Assembly: GCA_003583745.1 (NCBI GenBank)
Contig: QXPY01000005.1
Coordinates: forward strand, 248,001 to 312,000
Direction: 5' to 3'
Length of the DNA stretch: 64,000 nucleotides
DNA from: Rhodocyclales bacterium GT-UBC
Lineage (GTDB): Bacteria > Pseudomonadota > Gammaproteobacteria > Burkholderiales > Rhodocyclaceae
Below the pieces are notes generated by a model that made no database searches, had not been told where the DNA came from, and saw only the letters and a program-made list of their open reading frames with translations. The position numbers and the translations under genes are program-made. Shown here piece after piece: positions 18,935 to 29,100 of the stretch. Within the stretch, counting starts at the first letter, position 1, and every line of letters begins with the position of its first letter.

Positions 18935-19692
18935 TGCTTCGCCGAAACAACTCCGGAAACCCCGATCCGCTGCATTTTCTCCAGCGCCTTGTCGGCTGCT
19001 TCACGACTGGCAAACGGCCCGGCTCGCACACGCGTTTTTTTACCCTGCGGCGTCTCGAGCGGCTCGCTGTAGGTTTTGATGCCCTGCTCGCCCAGCTTGG
19101 ATTTCAGGTTTTTGACATTGGCTTCGTTGGAAAATGCCCCGATCAGAATCAAATATTCGCCACCCTTGGCAGCCGGCTTGGCTTCGCCCATCTGACCGGC
19201 CAGGATGGCAGCTGCGCGCTTCGCTTCATCATTCTTGACCACAGGCTTTTCAGACGGCTTTTCGACGACCTTCTCCGGCTTCGGAGCGCTCTTCTCGGCA
19301 GGCTTGTCAAGTTTGGCCGATGGCTTTTCGAGGGTTTTTTCCGGCGCTTTTTCGGCCGGCTTATCCTTCACCACCTCGACCACCCGTGCGGCCGGTGGTG
19401 TCGCCACCTTGGGCGTCTCGGGCGCAGCCGTCACGACCGGCTCAGCCGATTTAACGCTCGCCTCCGGCGGCTTTTCCGCTACTTTATCTACCGGCGCCAC
19501 CGCAAACTTGGGCGCAAACGGTTTTTCATCCTGCCCCGGGATACGGATTTCGACATCCTGGACCACTTGGCGCGGCTCGTTATCCATAACCATGGGCAAG
19601 ACTACGGCAACGACTGAAACGAAAGCGAGCGCACCGACCAAACGGCGGCGGGCGCGCTTCTTGAGCTGCAACTGTGCGTCGTTGTCTTCCAT
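18931..19692 (-). CDS. dedD: SPOR-domain cell-division protein, DedD-like
   Basis: 253 residues: short cytoplasmic tail, one membrane helix (about 19-36), a long Pro/Ala/Lys/Glu-rich linker (about 50-165) and a C-terminal SPOR domain (about 173-250, beginning EYLILIGAFSNEANVKNLKS). SPOR domains bind denuded septal peptidoglycan, and DedD assists late septation. It sits between folC and cvpA as in E. coli. The linker is low-complexity (EKP/EKA repeats), which is usual. Confidence 0.88.
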   Translation of the reverse strand: MEDNDAQLQLKKRARRRLVGALAFVSVVAVVLPMVMDNEPRQVVQDVEIRIPGQDEKPFAPKFAVAPVDKVAEKPPEASVKSAEPVVTAAPETPKVATPPAARVVEVVKDKPAEKAPEKTLEKPSAKLDKPAEKSAPKPEKVVEKPSEKPVVKNDEAKRAAAILAGQMGEAKPAAKGGEYLILIGAFSNEANVKNLKSKLGEQGIKTYSEPLETPQGKKTRVRAGPFASREAADKALEKMQRIGVSGVVSAKQ

Positions 19693-19695
19693 GTA

Positions 19696-21003
19696 TTAGG
19701 GCTTTTTCCGCAGGGCTTGCAGGGCCCCGGCCACCGTGTAGAACGAACCAAAGGCCAGAATTCTATCACTTTCACCGGCTCGGCCCTTGGCTGCCTGCAT
19801 TGCATCCTGTGCCGATTCGTAACAGAAGACCTCACCACCGAGCCCGGCATCGATCAGGATTTGCTGCAGCGCAGCAGCGGACGTGCCACGCGGCCCGGGC
19901 AAGGACGCCAGATGCCAGTAATCGACACGGCCCTTCAGTGGCTGCAGTGCGCCAGCAATATCCTTGTCACTCAGCATGCCCAGCACGGCATGGGTTCGAT
20001 CAAAAAAGCCCATGCCCGAAATATTGTCCGCCAGCACCTTGACCGCCTGCGGATTATGGCCAACATCCAGCACCACAGTCGGCCTGCCCGGCACGACTTG
20101 AAAGCGTCCGACCACCTCGGTCTCGATCAGCCCTGGACGAATGGCCTGCATGGTAACCGGCAATTTGTCGCTGATTGCCTCCAGCGCAGCCAAGGCCACC
20201 GACGCATTGAACAACTGTACCGGGCCGCGCAAACCGGGATGCGCCAATGAACGCTTGAGCAGGCGCTCGCCGGAACGACACCACCAACGCCATTGCAGCC
20301 GGTTCTCCTCGCTTTCCGCACTCGGTCGCTCGAAACCGAAATCACGCCCGATCAGGCGCAAGTCGGCGCCAATTGCGGCAGCATGATCGAGCAGACGCTG
20401 CGGCGGATTCGGGTCGGCGCAGAAAGCCGGCTTGCCGGAACGGTAGATACCCGCCTTTTCAAAACCGATGCTGTCGCGATCCGCCCCGAGCCAGTCGGTA
20501 TGATCGAGCGCAATGGTGGTAACGATGGAGACATCCGGCTCATAGGCATTGACCGCATCGAGGCGCCCGCCCAGGCCAACCTCAAGAACCGCCGCCTCGA
20601 CGCCTGCCGCGGCAAAGACTTCCCAGGCCGCCAGGGTACCGAATTCAAAATAGGTCAGCGCGACATTGCCCGCCTGCTGCCGCGCCGCCTCGACGCGAGC
20701 GAAAGCGGCGCAGAGTGCATCATCGCTGGCCGGAACACCGTTCAAACGCACCCGCTCGTTGTAGTCGATCAGGTGCGGCGAGGTATAGCAGCCCACCTTG
20801 TAGCCAGCCCGGTCGATGATGTTGGCCAAATAGGCGCAGGTTGAACCTTTGCCGTTAGTCCCGCCAACAATGATGACCGGACAATGTTCGGTTTGGCCGA
20901 GCGCTGCCTTGACCAGTCGGATGCGATCGAGCCCCAGCTCGATGCCGGCCTGACCTTTTGGATGCAGCCCTTCGAGATGAGCCAGCCAGTTTGATAAATT
21001 CAT
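19696..21003 (-). CDS. folC: Bifunctional dihydrofolate synthase / folylpolyglutamate synthase
   Basis: 435 residues, Mur-ligase-like. The P-loop is VGGTNGKGSTCAYL near residue 50, followed by the central domain with DHTDWLG and the C-terminal domain with DVGHNPQA. It adds glutamate to dihydropteroate and to folates. ATG 21003 begins MNLSNWLAHLE, the typical start; the frame extends 17 codons upstream without a good ribosome site. The order accD-folC-dedD is conserved in proteobacteria. Only three bases separate it from dedD. Confidence 0.94.
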   Translation of the reverse strand: MNLSNWLAHLEGLHPKGQAGIELGLDRIRLVKAALGQTEHCPVIIVGGTNGKGSTCAYLANIIDRAGYKVGCYTSPHLIDYNERVRLNGVPASDDALCAAFARVEAARQQAGNVALTYFEFGTLAAWEVFAAAGVEAAVLEVGLGGRLDAVNAYEPDVSIVTTIALDHTDWLGADRDSIGFEKAGIYRSGKPAFCADPNPPQRLLDHAAAIGADLRLIGRDFGFERPSAESEENRLQWRWWCRSGERLLKRSLAHPGLRGPVQLFNASVALAALEAISDKLPVTMQAIRPGLIETEVVGRFQVVPGRPTVVLDVGHNPQAVKVLADNISGMGFFDRTHAVLGMLSDKDIAGALQPLKGRVDYWHLASLPGPRGTSAAALQQILIDAGLGGEVFCYESAQDAMQAAKGRAGESDRILAFGSFYTVAGALQALRKKP

Positions 21004-21090
21004 GGGATCGTGTCGCCAGGCAGCGGCATCAGGCAGCCCTCTGGGGCAAAACAATTCGCCGCAGAACGCCGCCTGGTCTTGCCGCGTGTA

Positions 21091-21960
21091 TCAGGCTGCC
21101 GCCGGCAGCTTTTGCAGCAGCGCGATGACCCGTGCGACCTGGTCGCGTAACTCGCGACGGTCGACGATCATATCGACAGCGCCCTTTTCGAGCAGGAACT
21201 CGGAACGCTGGAAACCTTCCGGCAACTTCTCGCGAACGGTCTGCTCAATCACGCGTGGTCCGGCAAAACCGATCAGGGCCTTCGGCTCGGCGATCACTAC
21301 GTCACCGACAAAGGCGAACGAGGCGGAAACGCCGCCCATGGTCGGATCGGTCAGGATCGAGATGAACGGCAATCCGGCATCTGCCAGTTTGGTCAGCGCA
21401 GCCGTCGTCTTGGCCATCTGCATCAGCGAAAACAGGCCTTCCTGCATGCGCGCTCCACCCGAGGCGGTCACGCAAATGAAGGGAGTCTTCTGCTCCACGG
21501 CGGCCTGTACGCCGCGCACGAAACGCTCGCCGAGGACGGAGCCCATCGAACCGCCCATGAAATCGAATTCGAAGGCGGCGGCGACGACCGGCATGGTCTT
21601 GATGGCCCCTTGCAGCACCACCAGCGAGTCGCTCTCCCCGGTTGCCTCGTTGGCCTCCATCAAGCGGTCGGGATATTTCTTGGAATCCTTGAATTTCAGG
21701 CTATCGACCGGCACGACTTCGGCACCGATTTCGAAACGGCCTTCGCTATCGAGCAACAGGTCGAGACGCTGACGGGAATTCAGTCGATTGTGATGGCCGC
21801 ACTTCGGACACACATTCAGGTTTTTTTCCAGGTCCGTCGCATACAGCACCGCCTCGCAGGACGGACACTTGCTCCACAGACCTTCCGGCAAATTGGCGCG
21901 ACGTTGCCCGCCTTGCTCACGCTTGATTTTCGGGGGCAGCAGCTTGGTTAACCAACTCAT
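21091..21960 (-). CDS. accD: Acetyl-CoA carboxylase carboxyltransferase subunit beta
   Basis: 289 residues. The N-terminal zinc ribbon is visible (CPSC at about 32-35 and CPKC at about 51-54) followed by the crotonase-like carboxyltransferase domain. It forms a heterotetramer with AccA, whose gene lies separately at 50642-51610, and transfers the carboxyl group to acetyl-CoA. The start ATG 21960 overlaps the trpA stop in an ATGA junction; accD downstream of trpA is common in betaproteobacteria. Confidence 0.96.
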   Translation of the reverse strand: MSWLTKLLPPKIKREQGGQRRANLPEGLWSKCPSCEAVLYATDLEKNLNVCPKCGHHNRLNSRQRLDLLLDSEGRFEIGAEVVPVDSLKFKDSKKYPDRLMEANEATGESDSLVVLQGAIKTMPVVAAAFEFDFMGGSMGSVLGERFVRGVQAAVEQKTPFICVTASGGARMQEGLFSLMQMAKTTAALTKLADAGLPFISILTDPTMGGVSASFAFVGDVVIAEPKALIGFAGPRVIEQTVREKLPEGFQRSEFLLEKGAVDMIVDRRELRDQVARVIALLQKLPAAA

Positions 21961-22763
21961 TGTTTTACCTCATCAACACCACGACGGATATCCGCCACCA
22001 ACGCCTTGACGTTGGCACAGGCATTTTCCGCCGTCGATTTTTCAATTTCTTCAATGATCCGACTGCCGACCACGACCGCATCGGCAATGCCGGCGATACG
22101 GGCCGCCGTCGCTGCATCACGGATGCCAAAGCCGACGCCGACCGGCAAGCCGGTCTTTTCGCGGATCAAGGGCAGACGCTCGGCCACGGCATCGACATTC
22201 AGCGCCCCGGAACCGGTCACCCCGGCCAGGGAAACGTAATAGACATAACCACTGGCGATCTCGGCAACCTGGGCAATACGCTCGGCATTCGAGGTCGGCG
22301 CCAGCAGGAAAATCGGATCCATTCCCTGGGCCTTCATGGCCGCACCAAAGGCGGCGGCCTCTTCCGGCGGATAATCGACGACCAGGACGCCATCGACACC
22401 GGCCTGTGCGGCAGCCTGGGCAAACTTGTCCAACCCCATGGCTTCGATCGGATTGGCGTAGCCCATCAGCACGACCGGGGTTCCGACATCGGTTTTGCGG
22501 AAATCGACCACCAGTTGCAGCACCTTGCGCAGCGTCATGCCCTTGGCCAGGGCACGCTCGGAAGCGCGCTGAATGGTGGGGCCATCGGCCATCGGGTCGG
22601 AAAACGGCACGCCCAGTTCGATAACATCGGCGCCGGCTTCAACCAGCGTGTGCAGCAGCGGCAGGGTCAGCGCGGCATCCGGATCACCGGCCGTGATGAA
22701 GGGAATCAGCGCCTTGCGGCCTTCGCCATTGAGGCGTTCGAAAGCTTGTTGAATGCGCGACAT
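21957..22763 (-). CDS. trpA: Tryptophan synthase alpha chain
   Basis: 268 residues, TIM-barrel. The catalytic Glu lies in [17 protein letters not shown] (about residue 50) and the catalytic Asp in the [10 protein letters not shown] region; FITAGDPD near the N-terminus is typical. It cleaves indole-3-glycerol phosphate and passes indole to TrpB. The start ATG 22763 overlaps the trpB stop; its stop overlaps the accD start. Confidence 0.97.
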   Translation of the reverse strand: MSRIQQAFERLNGEGRKALIPFITAGDPDAALTLPLLHTLVEAGADVIELGVPFSDPMADGPTIQRASERALAKGMTLRKVLQLVVDFRKTDVGTPVVLMGYANPIEAMGLDKFAQAAAQAGVDGVLVVDYPPEEAAAFGAAMKAQGMDPIFLLAPTSNAERIAQVAEIASGYVYYVSLAGVTGSGALNVDAVAERLPLIREKTGLPVGVGFGIRDAATAARIAGIADAVVVGSRIIEEIEKSTAENACANVKALVADIRRGVDEVKQ

Positions 22764-23968
22764 CAGAAAACGATCCCCGACTTTTCGGCCACGGTATGCA
22801 TGTCCTTGTCACCCCGGCCGGAGAGGTTGACCAACAGAATCTTGTCCTTGGCGAGCGTCGGCGCCAGCTTGGCGGCATAGGCCAGGGCATGGCTCGACTC
22901 GAGCGCCGGAATGATGCCTTCCAGACGACACAGGTTGTGGAAAGCGGCCAGCGCTTCGGCATCATTGATTGGCACATACTCGGCACGACCAAGATCCTTC
23001 AGCCAAGCATGCTCCGGACCAACGCCGGGATAATCAAGACCGGCCGAGATCGAATGGGTTTCGATGATCTGACCATCCTCATCTTGCAGCAGATAGGTGC
23101 GATTGCCGTGCAGTACTCCGGGCACGCCGGCAGTCAGCGAAGCCGCATGGCGACCGGTTTCGACGCCGTCACCGGCTGCCTCGACACCGATCAGGCGAAC
23201 TTTTTCTTCATTGATGTACGGGTAGAAGATGCCCATCGCGTTGGAGCCACCGCCGACTGCGGCGATCACCGCATCCGGCTGCCGACCGGCCATTTCCGGC
23301 ATTTGCGTCAGGCATTCCTCGCCGATGATCTTCTGGAAGTCACGCACCAGCATCGGATAAGGATGCGGACCAGCCACCGTACCGATGATGTAGAAGGTGT
23401 TGTGGATGTTGGTCACCCAGTCGCGCATCGCTTCGTTGAGCGCATCCTTGAGCGTCTTCGAGCCGGATTCGACCGGCACGACCTTGGCGCCGAGCAGTTT
23501 CATGCGGTAGACGTTGGCGGCCTGGCGGCGCACATCCTCGCTGCCCATGTACACGACGCATTCCATGCCATAACGAGCCGCCACCGTGGCGGTGGCAACA
23601 CCGTGCTGACCGGCACCGGTTTCGGCGATAACACGCGGCTTGCCCATGCGTTTGGCCAGCATGGCCTGACCGATGCAGTTATTCACCTTATGAGCACCGG
23701 TGTGATTCAGGTCCTCACGCTTGAGATAGATCTGTGCCCCGCCCAGCTCATCGGACCAGCGCCTGGCGTGATAGATCGGCGACGGCCGGCCGACGAAATG
23801 CTTCAGTTCGTATTCGTATTCGGCACGAAAAGCGGGATCGGCCTGCGCGGCAGCATAGGCATCCTTGAGTTCATTGAGCGCGCCGAACAGGGTTTCGGCA
23901 ACAAAGACGCCGCCATAGGGGCCAAAGTGGCCGCGGGCATCGGGAAAATCATAGGGGGTATGGGACAT
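22763..23968 (-). CDS. trpB: Tryptophan synthase beta chain
   Basis: 401 residues. The PLP lysine is in [14 protein letters not shown] (about residue 88) and the phosphate-binding loop is GGGSNAMG. It condenses indole with serine. ATG 23968 has a near-consensus AAGGAG seven bases upstream; the open frame further upstream is non-coding in the 118-base gap and overlaps trpF in another frame. That gap (23969-24086) contains no clear leader peptide rich in Trp and no strong attenuator hairpin. Confidence 0.97.
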   Translation of the reverse strand: MSHTPYDFPDARGHFGPYGGVFVAETLFGALNELKDAYAAAQADPAFRAEYEYELKHFVGRPSPIYHARRWSDELGGAQIYLKREDLNHTGAHKVNNCIGQAMLAKRMGKPRVIAETGAGQHGVATATVAARYGMECVVYMGSEDVRRQAANVYRMKLLGAKVVPVESGSKTLKDALNEAMRDWVTNIHNTFYIIGTVAGPHPYPMLVRDFQKIIGEECLTQMPEMAGRQPDAVIAAVGGGSNAMGIFYPYINEEKVRLIGVEAAGDGVETGRHAASLTAGVPGVLHGNRTYLLQDEDGQIIETHSISAGLDYPGVGPEHAWLKDLGRAEYVPINDAEALAAFHNLCRLEGIIPALESSHALAYAAKLAPTLAKDKILLVNLSGRGDKDMHTVAEKSGIVF

Positions 23969-24086
23969 GGGAAACTCCTTGATAAATGTGGACGAAGAAG
24001 AACGACCGTCCGTCTTCAAGGATGATTCGCCAGATAGTGCCGCCAACAGGTTCGGGTGATGCCACCCGCCGATTCCCGCATAGTTC

Positions 24087-24722
24087 TTACCCTTCAATGA
24101 CTGCCCGGTCCGCCGCGCGCACGGCGTCGACGAAGGCAGCGATTTTCGCGTGATCCTTGATGCCCTTGCCCATTTCCACGCCCGATGAAACATCCACGGC
24201 CATCGGCTGAACGCGCCTTACGGCATCGCCGACATTCCCCGCGTTCAAGCCGCCGGAGAGTATCAGGAAGCCGGGCAGTGCCGGCGGAATCAGCGTCCAG
24301 TCAAAAACATGGCCGCCTCCCCCATAGCCTTCGACAAAGGCATCCAGCAACAAACCCCGGGCATCGGGAAACGAGCGGGCGAATTCTACCAGATCAAGCC
24401 CCGGCCTCACCCTGGCCGCCCGCAGGTAAGGCCGGCCAAACTGCCGGCAATACGCCGCATCTTCATCACCATGAAACTGCAAGACGTTGATCGGCAGGGC
24501 ATTACAGGCGGCCAGCACGGCGTCTGGCGCTTCATTGACGAACAAGCCGACCACATCGACAAAAGGCGGAATCAGCCGAACCAGTTCAGCCGCCCGTTGC
24601 GGCGCAACATAGCGTGGACTGGGTGGATAGAAAACAAAACCGATCGCGTCCGCCCCCGCCGCCACGGCGGCTTTGACATCCTCTTCGCGCGTCAGGCCGC
24701 AAATCTTGATACGTGTCTTCAC
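24087..24722 (-). CDS. trpF: Phosphoribosylanthranilate isomerase
   Basis: 211 residues, TIM-barrel. The catalytic Cys is in [12 protein letters not shown] (residue 8), the catalytic Asp is in the FHGDED/VFDWTL region, and phosphate-binding GGLNAGNV and DVSSGVE are present. It isomerises PRA to CdRP in Trp synthesis. It starts with GTG at 24722, overlapping the truA stop (GTGA). trpF-trpB-trpA are contiguous; the earlier trp genes are not in the window, as usual in betaproteobacteria. Confidence 0.95.
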   Translation of the reverse strand: MKTRIKICGLTREEDVKAAVAAGADAIGFVFYPPSPRYVAPQRAAELVRLIPPFVDVVGLFVNEAPDAVLAACNALPINVLQFHGDEDAAYCRQFGRPYLRAARVRPGLDLVEFARSFPDARGLLLDAFVEGYGGGGHVFDWTLIPPALPGFLILSGGLNAGNVGDAVRRVQPMAVDVSSGVEMGKGIKDHAKIAAFVDAVRAADRAVIEG

Positions 24723-25507
24723 CGGAACACCCCATCGAGAAAGTCGTCTTCGGGATCAGGCAATCCCCAGTGTGGCTCGTAAATCGGCCCGCGGAAATAC
24801 AGCCCGTCCGGCGAAAAGGTCGGCGCCGCCGCAGTACGGTCCCGGGCCATCAGCAACTCATCAACCCAGGCCGCCGGCTGATTGCCTTTACCGACATAAA
24901 CCAGGCTCCCCACCAGATTACGCACCATATGGTGCAGAAAGGCAGTTGCCTCGAAATCGAAGACCAGCAGGTTGCCAAAACGCCGCACGTCGGCTCGCGT
25001 CATGGTTTTGACCGGCGACTTGGCCTGGCAATGGGCTGCCCGGAATGCCGAAAAATCATGCTCGCCCAACAAACGGGCGGCAGCATCCTGCATTGCCGCC
25101 AGATCGAGCGGCAGATGAAACCAGCCCAGACGCCCTTGCCACAACCCCGGCCGTTGCGGCCGATTGAGCAGGAGATAGCGATAACGCCGCCCACGCGCAC
25201 TGAACCGGGCATGAAACTCATCGCCAACCGGCAAGGCCCAGCGCACGGCGACACCGTCTGGCAGATGCGAATTGACACCACGCACCCAGGCAGTGAGCGG
25301 TCGCTCGACCAGCGTATCGAAATGCACGACCTGGTGACTGGCATGCACCCCGGCATCGGTCCGTCCGGCACACAGCACCGAGATTCGCTCACCCGCAATA
25401 TGGGTTAGCGCAAATTCCAGCACATCCTGTACGGTCTTGCCCTGCGGCTGACTCTGCCAACCATGAAAATCAGTTCCGCAATACTCCAGCCCCAGCGCCA
25501 CTCTCAC
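24719..25507 (-). CDS. truA: tRNA pseudouridine(38-40) synthase
   Basis: 262 residues. The catalytic Asp is in CAGRTDAGVHA (about residue 52), and GTDFHGWQSQP near the N-terminus is typical for TruA. It converts U38-U40 in the anticodon arm of many tRNAs. The start GTG 25507 overlaps the stop of the upstream membrane-protein gene (25504-25506), forming GTGA; the longer open frame upstream has no support. truA between fimV and trpF is a conserved proteobacterial arrangement. Confidence 0.95.
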   Translation of the reverse strand: MRVALGLEYCGTDFHGWQSQPQGKTVQDVLEFALTHIAGERISVLCAGRTDAGVHASHQVVHFDTLVERPLTAWVRGVNSHLPDGVAVRWALPVGDEFHARFSARGRRYRYLLLNRPQRPGLWQGRLGWFHLPLDLAAMQDAAARLLGEHDFSAFRAAHCQAKSPVKTMTRADVRRFGNLLVFDFEATAFLHHMVRNLVGSLVYVGKGNQPAAWVDELLMARDRTAAAPTFSPDGLYFRGPIYEPHWGLPDPEDDFLDGVFR

Positions 25508-26097
25508 TGAACCATCACTCCACACAAGGCGGCAATCAAAGCCATCACGAACAAGGTATCGGCCACGCGCCACGGCGGCAATACCAAATGCAACGCATCA
25601 GGTCCGCCGATATAACGCACATCACCTGCCAACATCTTTTTCCACGCCCCTTTTTCGTGTTCACGCTGCAAGTTATCAAGCACCAAGGAAAGACGCACCA
25701 CTCCACGCTCGACGTTAACGCCCAACTTGGTCAAAGGCAGCATCAACCACCACAACCCGGCAACCAGCCCGTCCCGCCCCTGTCGGGCAAACAGCCAGGC
25801 CAACAAGGCCAGCATGCCTGCCAGACGGGCCGCTTGGACCGACGCCTCTGCCATCCCCTCATAGGTTGGCGCCCAGGTCGAATCAAGCAAGGATTCTCCC
25901 GGTGTGTTGTACGCCAGAATCAACCACAACGTAAGGAACAACCAACGCGCGCGCCGCAGATAGTTGAACCAGACGCGCCACATCTGCGGTGCGCTCAATT
26001 GCGCAACGACCACCATCAGCACCAGACCGGGATAGTCCAAGTACTGGCAAATGACCACTGCCGCGGCCCAGGCCAACAAAGCACACGCTGGATGCAA
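25504..26097 (-). CDS. EcfT/CbiQ-like integral membrane protein
   Basis: About 197 residues from the TTG at 26097, which has GGGAG five bases upstream; a GTG at 26148 is in frame but lacks a ribosome site and would include a hairpin (26121-26134). The protein has four to five hydrophobic segments and then a cytoplasmic stretch with ERGVVRLSLVLDNLQREH, resembling the coupling region of ECF-transporter T components (CbiQ/EcfT). No S component or ECF ATPase lies nearby, so transport is unproven. It is wedged between fimV and truA and overlaps truA by four bases. I am moderately sure of the fold and unsure of the function. Confidence 0.55.
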   Translation of the reverse strand: MHPACALLAWAAAVVICQYLDYPGLVLMVVVAQLSAPQMWRVWFNYLRRARWLFLTLWLILAYNTPGESLLDSTWAPTYEGMAEASVQAARLAGMLALLAWLFARQGRDGLVAGLWWLMLPLTKLGVNVERGVVRLSLVLDNLQREHEKGAWKKMLAGDVRYIGGPDALHLVLPPWRVADTLFVMALIAALCGVMVQ

Positions 26098-26120
26098 ATC
26101 GGACTCCCAAAATGCACACA

Positions 26121-26134
26121 GCCCCTTGCGGGGC
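26121..26134 (-). other. GNRA-loop hairpin after fimV
   Basis: GCCCC-GCAA-GGGGC on the minus strand, 26 bases after the fimV stop. It is followed by a mixed sequence with only a four-base T run, so it is at best a weak or attenuating terminator between fimV and the EcfT-like gene. The same 14-base core occurs after tRNA-Ser at 44253-44266. Confidence 0.4.
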
Positions 26135-26159
26135 CATGTGCCGATCACAAACCGGAATT

Positions 26160-29100
26160 TTACTCGCCTATCCGGTCGAGAATCGAACGCGCCTGCTCGA
26201 CCAGATCTGCCGGCCCTTCTGCCACGACCTCCTGAAGCAGCTCCCTGGCCCCCTCCAGATCGCCCATTTCCTCATAAGCCTTGGCGAGATCAAGCTTGGT
26301 ATTCACCTCTTCCCATTGCGCATCATGCGTCGAAACCGTCGCACTACTCGCTGATTGAATTGGCTCCGGCAGAGCTTCCGGCGCAACCGATGGCACCACC
26401 TCTTCCGCCTTCGTATCCGACTCGGCCGCCAAATCCAGATTAATCGAACCGATATCGAACTCAGGCTGCATCATCGGCTGCCCCAGGAAAACTGAATCGG
26501 TCAGTTTCACATCGAATTCGAGCGAATCCTCATCCATTACACCAACATTGACCGTGGTTGCGATCAGTTCCGGGTTATCTACTTCAAAATCGTTTTCTCG
26601 CATGGCTAACGGATTGACCACCGTTGCTGTAGCATCTCCCTCAGCCTCAACGTCGGCATCCGGCTTATTGCCTTCGGCCAGATCAAGGTCAAAATCGATA
26701 TCGGAAGCAGTAACAGCGGGCGACACTTCTTCCGGCTGCGACAGGTCGTTGCTCCCCGCCTCCGCCGCATCACCCCCCACAAACGTGGAAACAGCCGACT
26801 CCATCTCGTCTTCGAAGTCTTCTGCATCGACCTCCGGATCAATCGAAACAACCAGGGTCCCTTCCGGCGAAAAATCAGGCGGCGCATCTTTATCGTCAAG
26901 CGACAGCACTTCCGTGCCCAGATCCACCTCGCCAACCAGATCGGATGCTGGAGGCGAAATATCGAAACTCAAATCCGAGCCCGTCATCGAAAAATCATCA
27001 TCCACCCGCAATTCGCCAATCTCGGGCTCCTCGACGGCCGGCTGGCTCAATTCATCCACACCACCCAGATCAAAATCCAGTGCCGCAGGCTCGGCGACCG
27101 GCTCATCGACAGGAACAGCAGGGGACGCCTCTTCGATCACCGGCTCGCCAAGATCGAAATCCAGACTCATCACATCGGAAGCCAGATCAACCTCCGGCTC
27201 GGCCGGAACCTCAACCACCTCGGCTTCAGGCTCAGCAGGTTCGGCGAGGACGTGCGTATCAACCGCCTGGCCGAAAGACAACGGACTCTCGACCTCGGGG
27301 GCCGCCCCGCCAACCTCTTCGAGGCGTTGCGTCAGCACATCGGGAATCGCCATCGTGGCCTTGTGGATGGCTTCAGGCGAAGCAACCATAGTTGCGTCCG
27401 CATCGAACGCCGAAGCGGCTACGTTTGTTCGAGCAGCGGAGTAGAGCGGGTTTTCCGGATCAAGGGCTGCACCCAGCGCGGCCGCCTTATCCCAATCCGC
27501 ACCTACACCACCAGTTTGCGCATACAACTCACTGGCCAAGGTTTCAAACTGTTTCAAGCTCTTGCGATTCGCATAGATCTCCAGAAGCTTGGCATGAATA
27601 GCAGTACGCTGTGGGTCTTTGAGCAACGCCTCAAGGAGGATTTCCTCAGCCTGAGTATCCCGCCCATAGGCCATGTAGACATCTGCTTCTGCAACCGGAT
27701 CCACTTCGTCGGTATCGATCGTACCAGGACCGGTCTGACTGAAATCACCGGTCTGGGGCGGCGTATTTCCGGTATCGACACTTTGCCCACCGGTCATCCG
27801 GAACACGGAATTCGGTCCAAGACTGGACGGCCCCGGTGCCGCCGTCGTTTCCAAGGACGTGCTCTGATTCCGACGACGCTTGAATACGAAATATCCAGCC
27901 AGCAAGGCGAGTATTCCGGCGCCCCCGGCCAGAGGCAAGGGATCCTCCAGCAGAGAATCGACAAACCCCGGCTCCTCGGCCTCAGGCACAACGATCGGAG
28001 CTGGCTTTTTCTCAACAACGGGTGGCGCCGGCTTGGGAGGCTCCGGGGCAACAACCGGCGCTTTCTGCTCTTCCGGCTTGGGTTCATCGACAGGCTTGGC
28101 CGATTGCTCGAGCTTCGGCTGATCTTGCGGCTTGGGCGGCTCGACAACCTTGGGTGGCTCCACCGGCTTAGCAGGCTCGACCGCCTTAGGCTCTTCCTTT
28201 TTCACCGCTGCTTGCTGCTGAAGTTCACTCAGCTTCTGGTTTTTCAACTCAACCAGTTTTTGAAGTTCACCAACATTCTTTTCCAGTTGCGCCAAACGAT
28301 CCTGGGCCTCCTTCAAGGCCCTGTCCTTGGCAATGGCATCCGCTTCACTCAAACCCTTGCCAGCAGAGACAGATTTTCCAGCCACCTCGGTTTTTGAAAC
28401 CTTGACCTGATCCTTCGCCTGCTCTTCGGGCAACTTCTTGTCATCGACCTTGGCGGTAATTTTTCCAGACGATGCCTGAGCACCAGTGTCTTCCTTGGCC
28501 GGAGCCTTTGCGGCAGCGGAAGCCAATTTTTGGCGGTATGCATTCCAGTCCGAGGACTGTGCAACATACACCTTCTTCGCCTCCGCTTCGCTAACCGATT
28601 CGACCGTACTTTTATCCGGAACGCCCAAAATGACACCGGATTTCAGACGATTGATATTTTTCCCGATAAATGCATCCGGGTTGGCCTGAAAGAGACCAAC
28701 CAGCATCTGCTCAAGCGACACACCTTCATACTTGGTCTCAGTAGCGATCTTGCGAAGTGTATCGCCCGGCTGCACCAAACGGCCGCCCTCTACAGACTCC
28801 GCCTTGGTCTCTCTGGGAGGCTTGGCGATCGGAGTCGAGCGCTGCGGGCGCGTGACCGAGGCAGCAGCCCCATCTACAGCAGGCGGAACATCAACAACTT
28901 TGGCCTCGGCTACCGTCCCTTGCGAGGCTGCACCCTTCTGCGTCACATCCGGCGGATCAAGCAAAAAGGTATATTCGCGCACCAACCTGCCAGCAGGCCA
29001 AGACAATTCGACAAGCAGATCAAGAAATGGCTCGTTGACAGGTTTGACCGACGTCACTTTAACGACGGAAGCGCCATTTGCCCGCTTTTCCACAGAAAAA

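Noticed and set aside
23969..24086. Trp attenuator in the trpF-trpB gap
   Set aside because: No leader peptide with Trp codons and no strong alternative hairpins with a T run are visible.
23969..24193. N-terminal extension of trpB
   Set aside because: The extension overlaps trpF in another frame, and the ATG at 23968 has an AAGGAG and the normal TrpB start.
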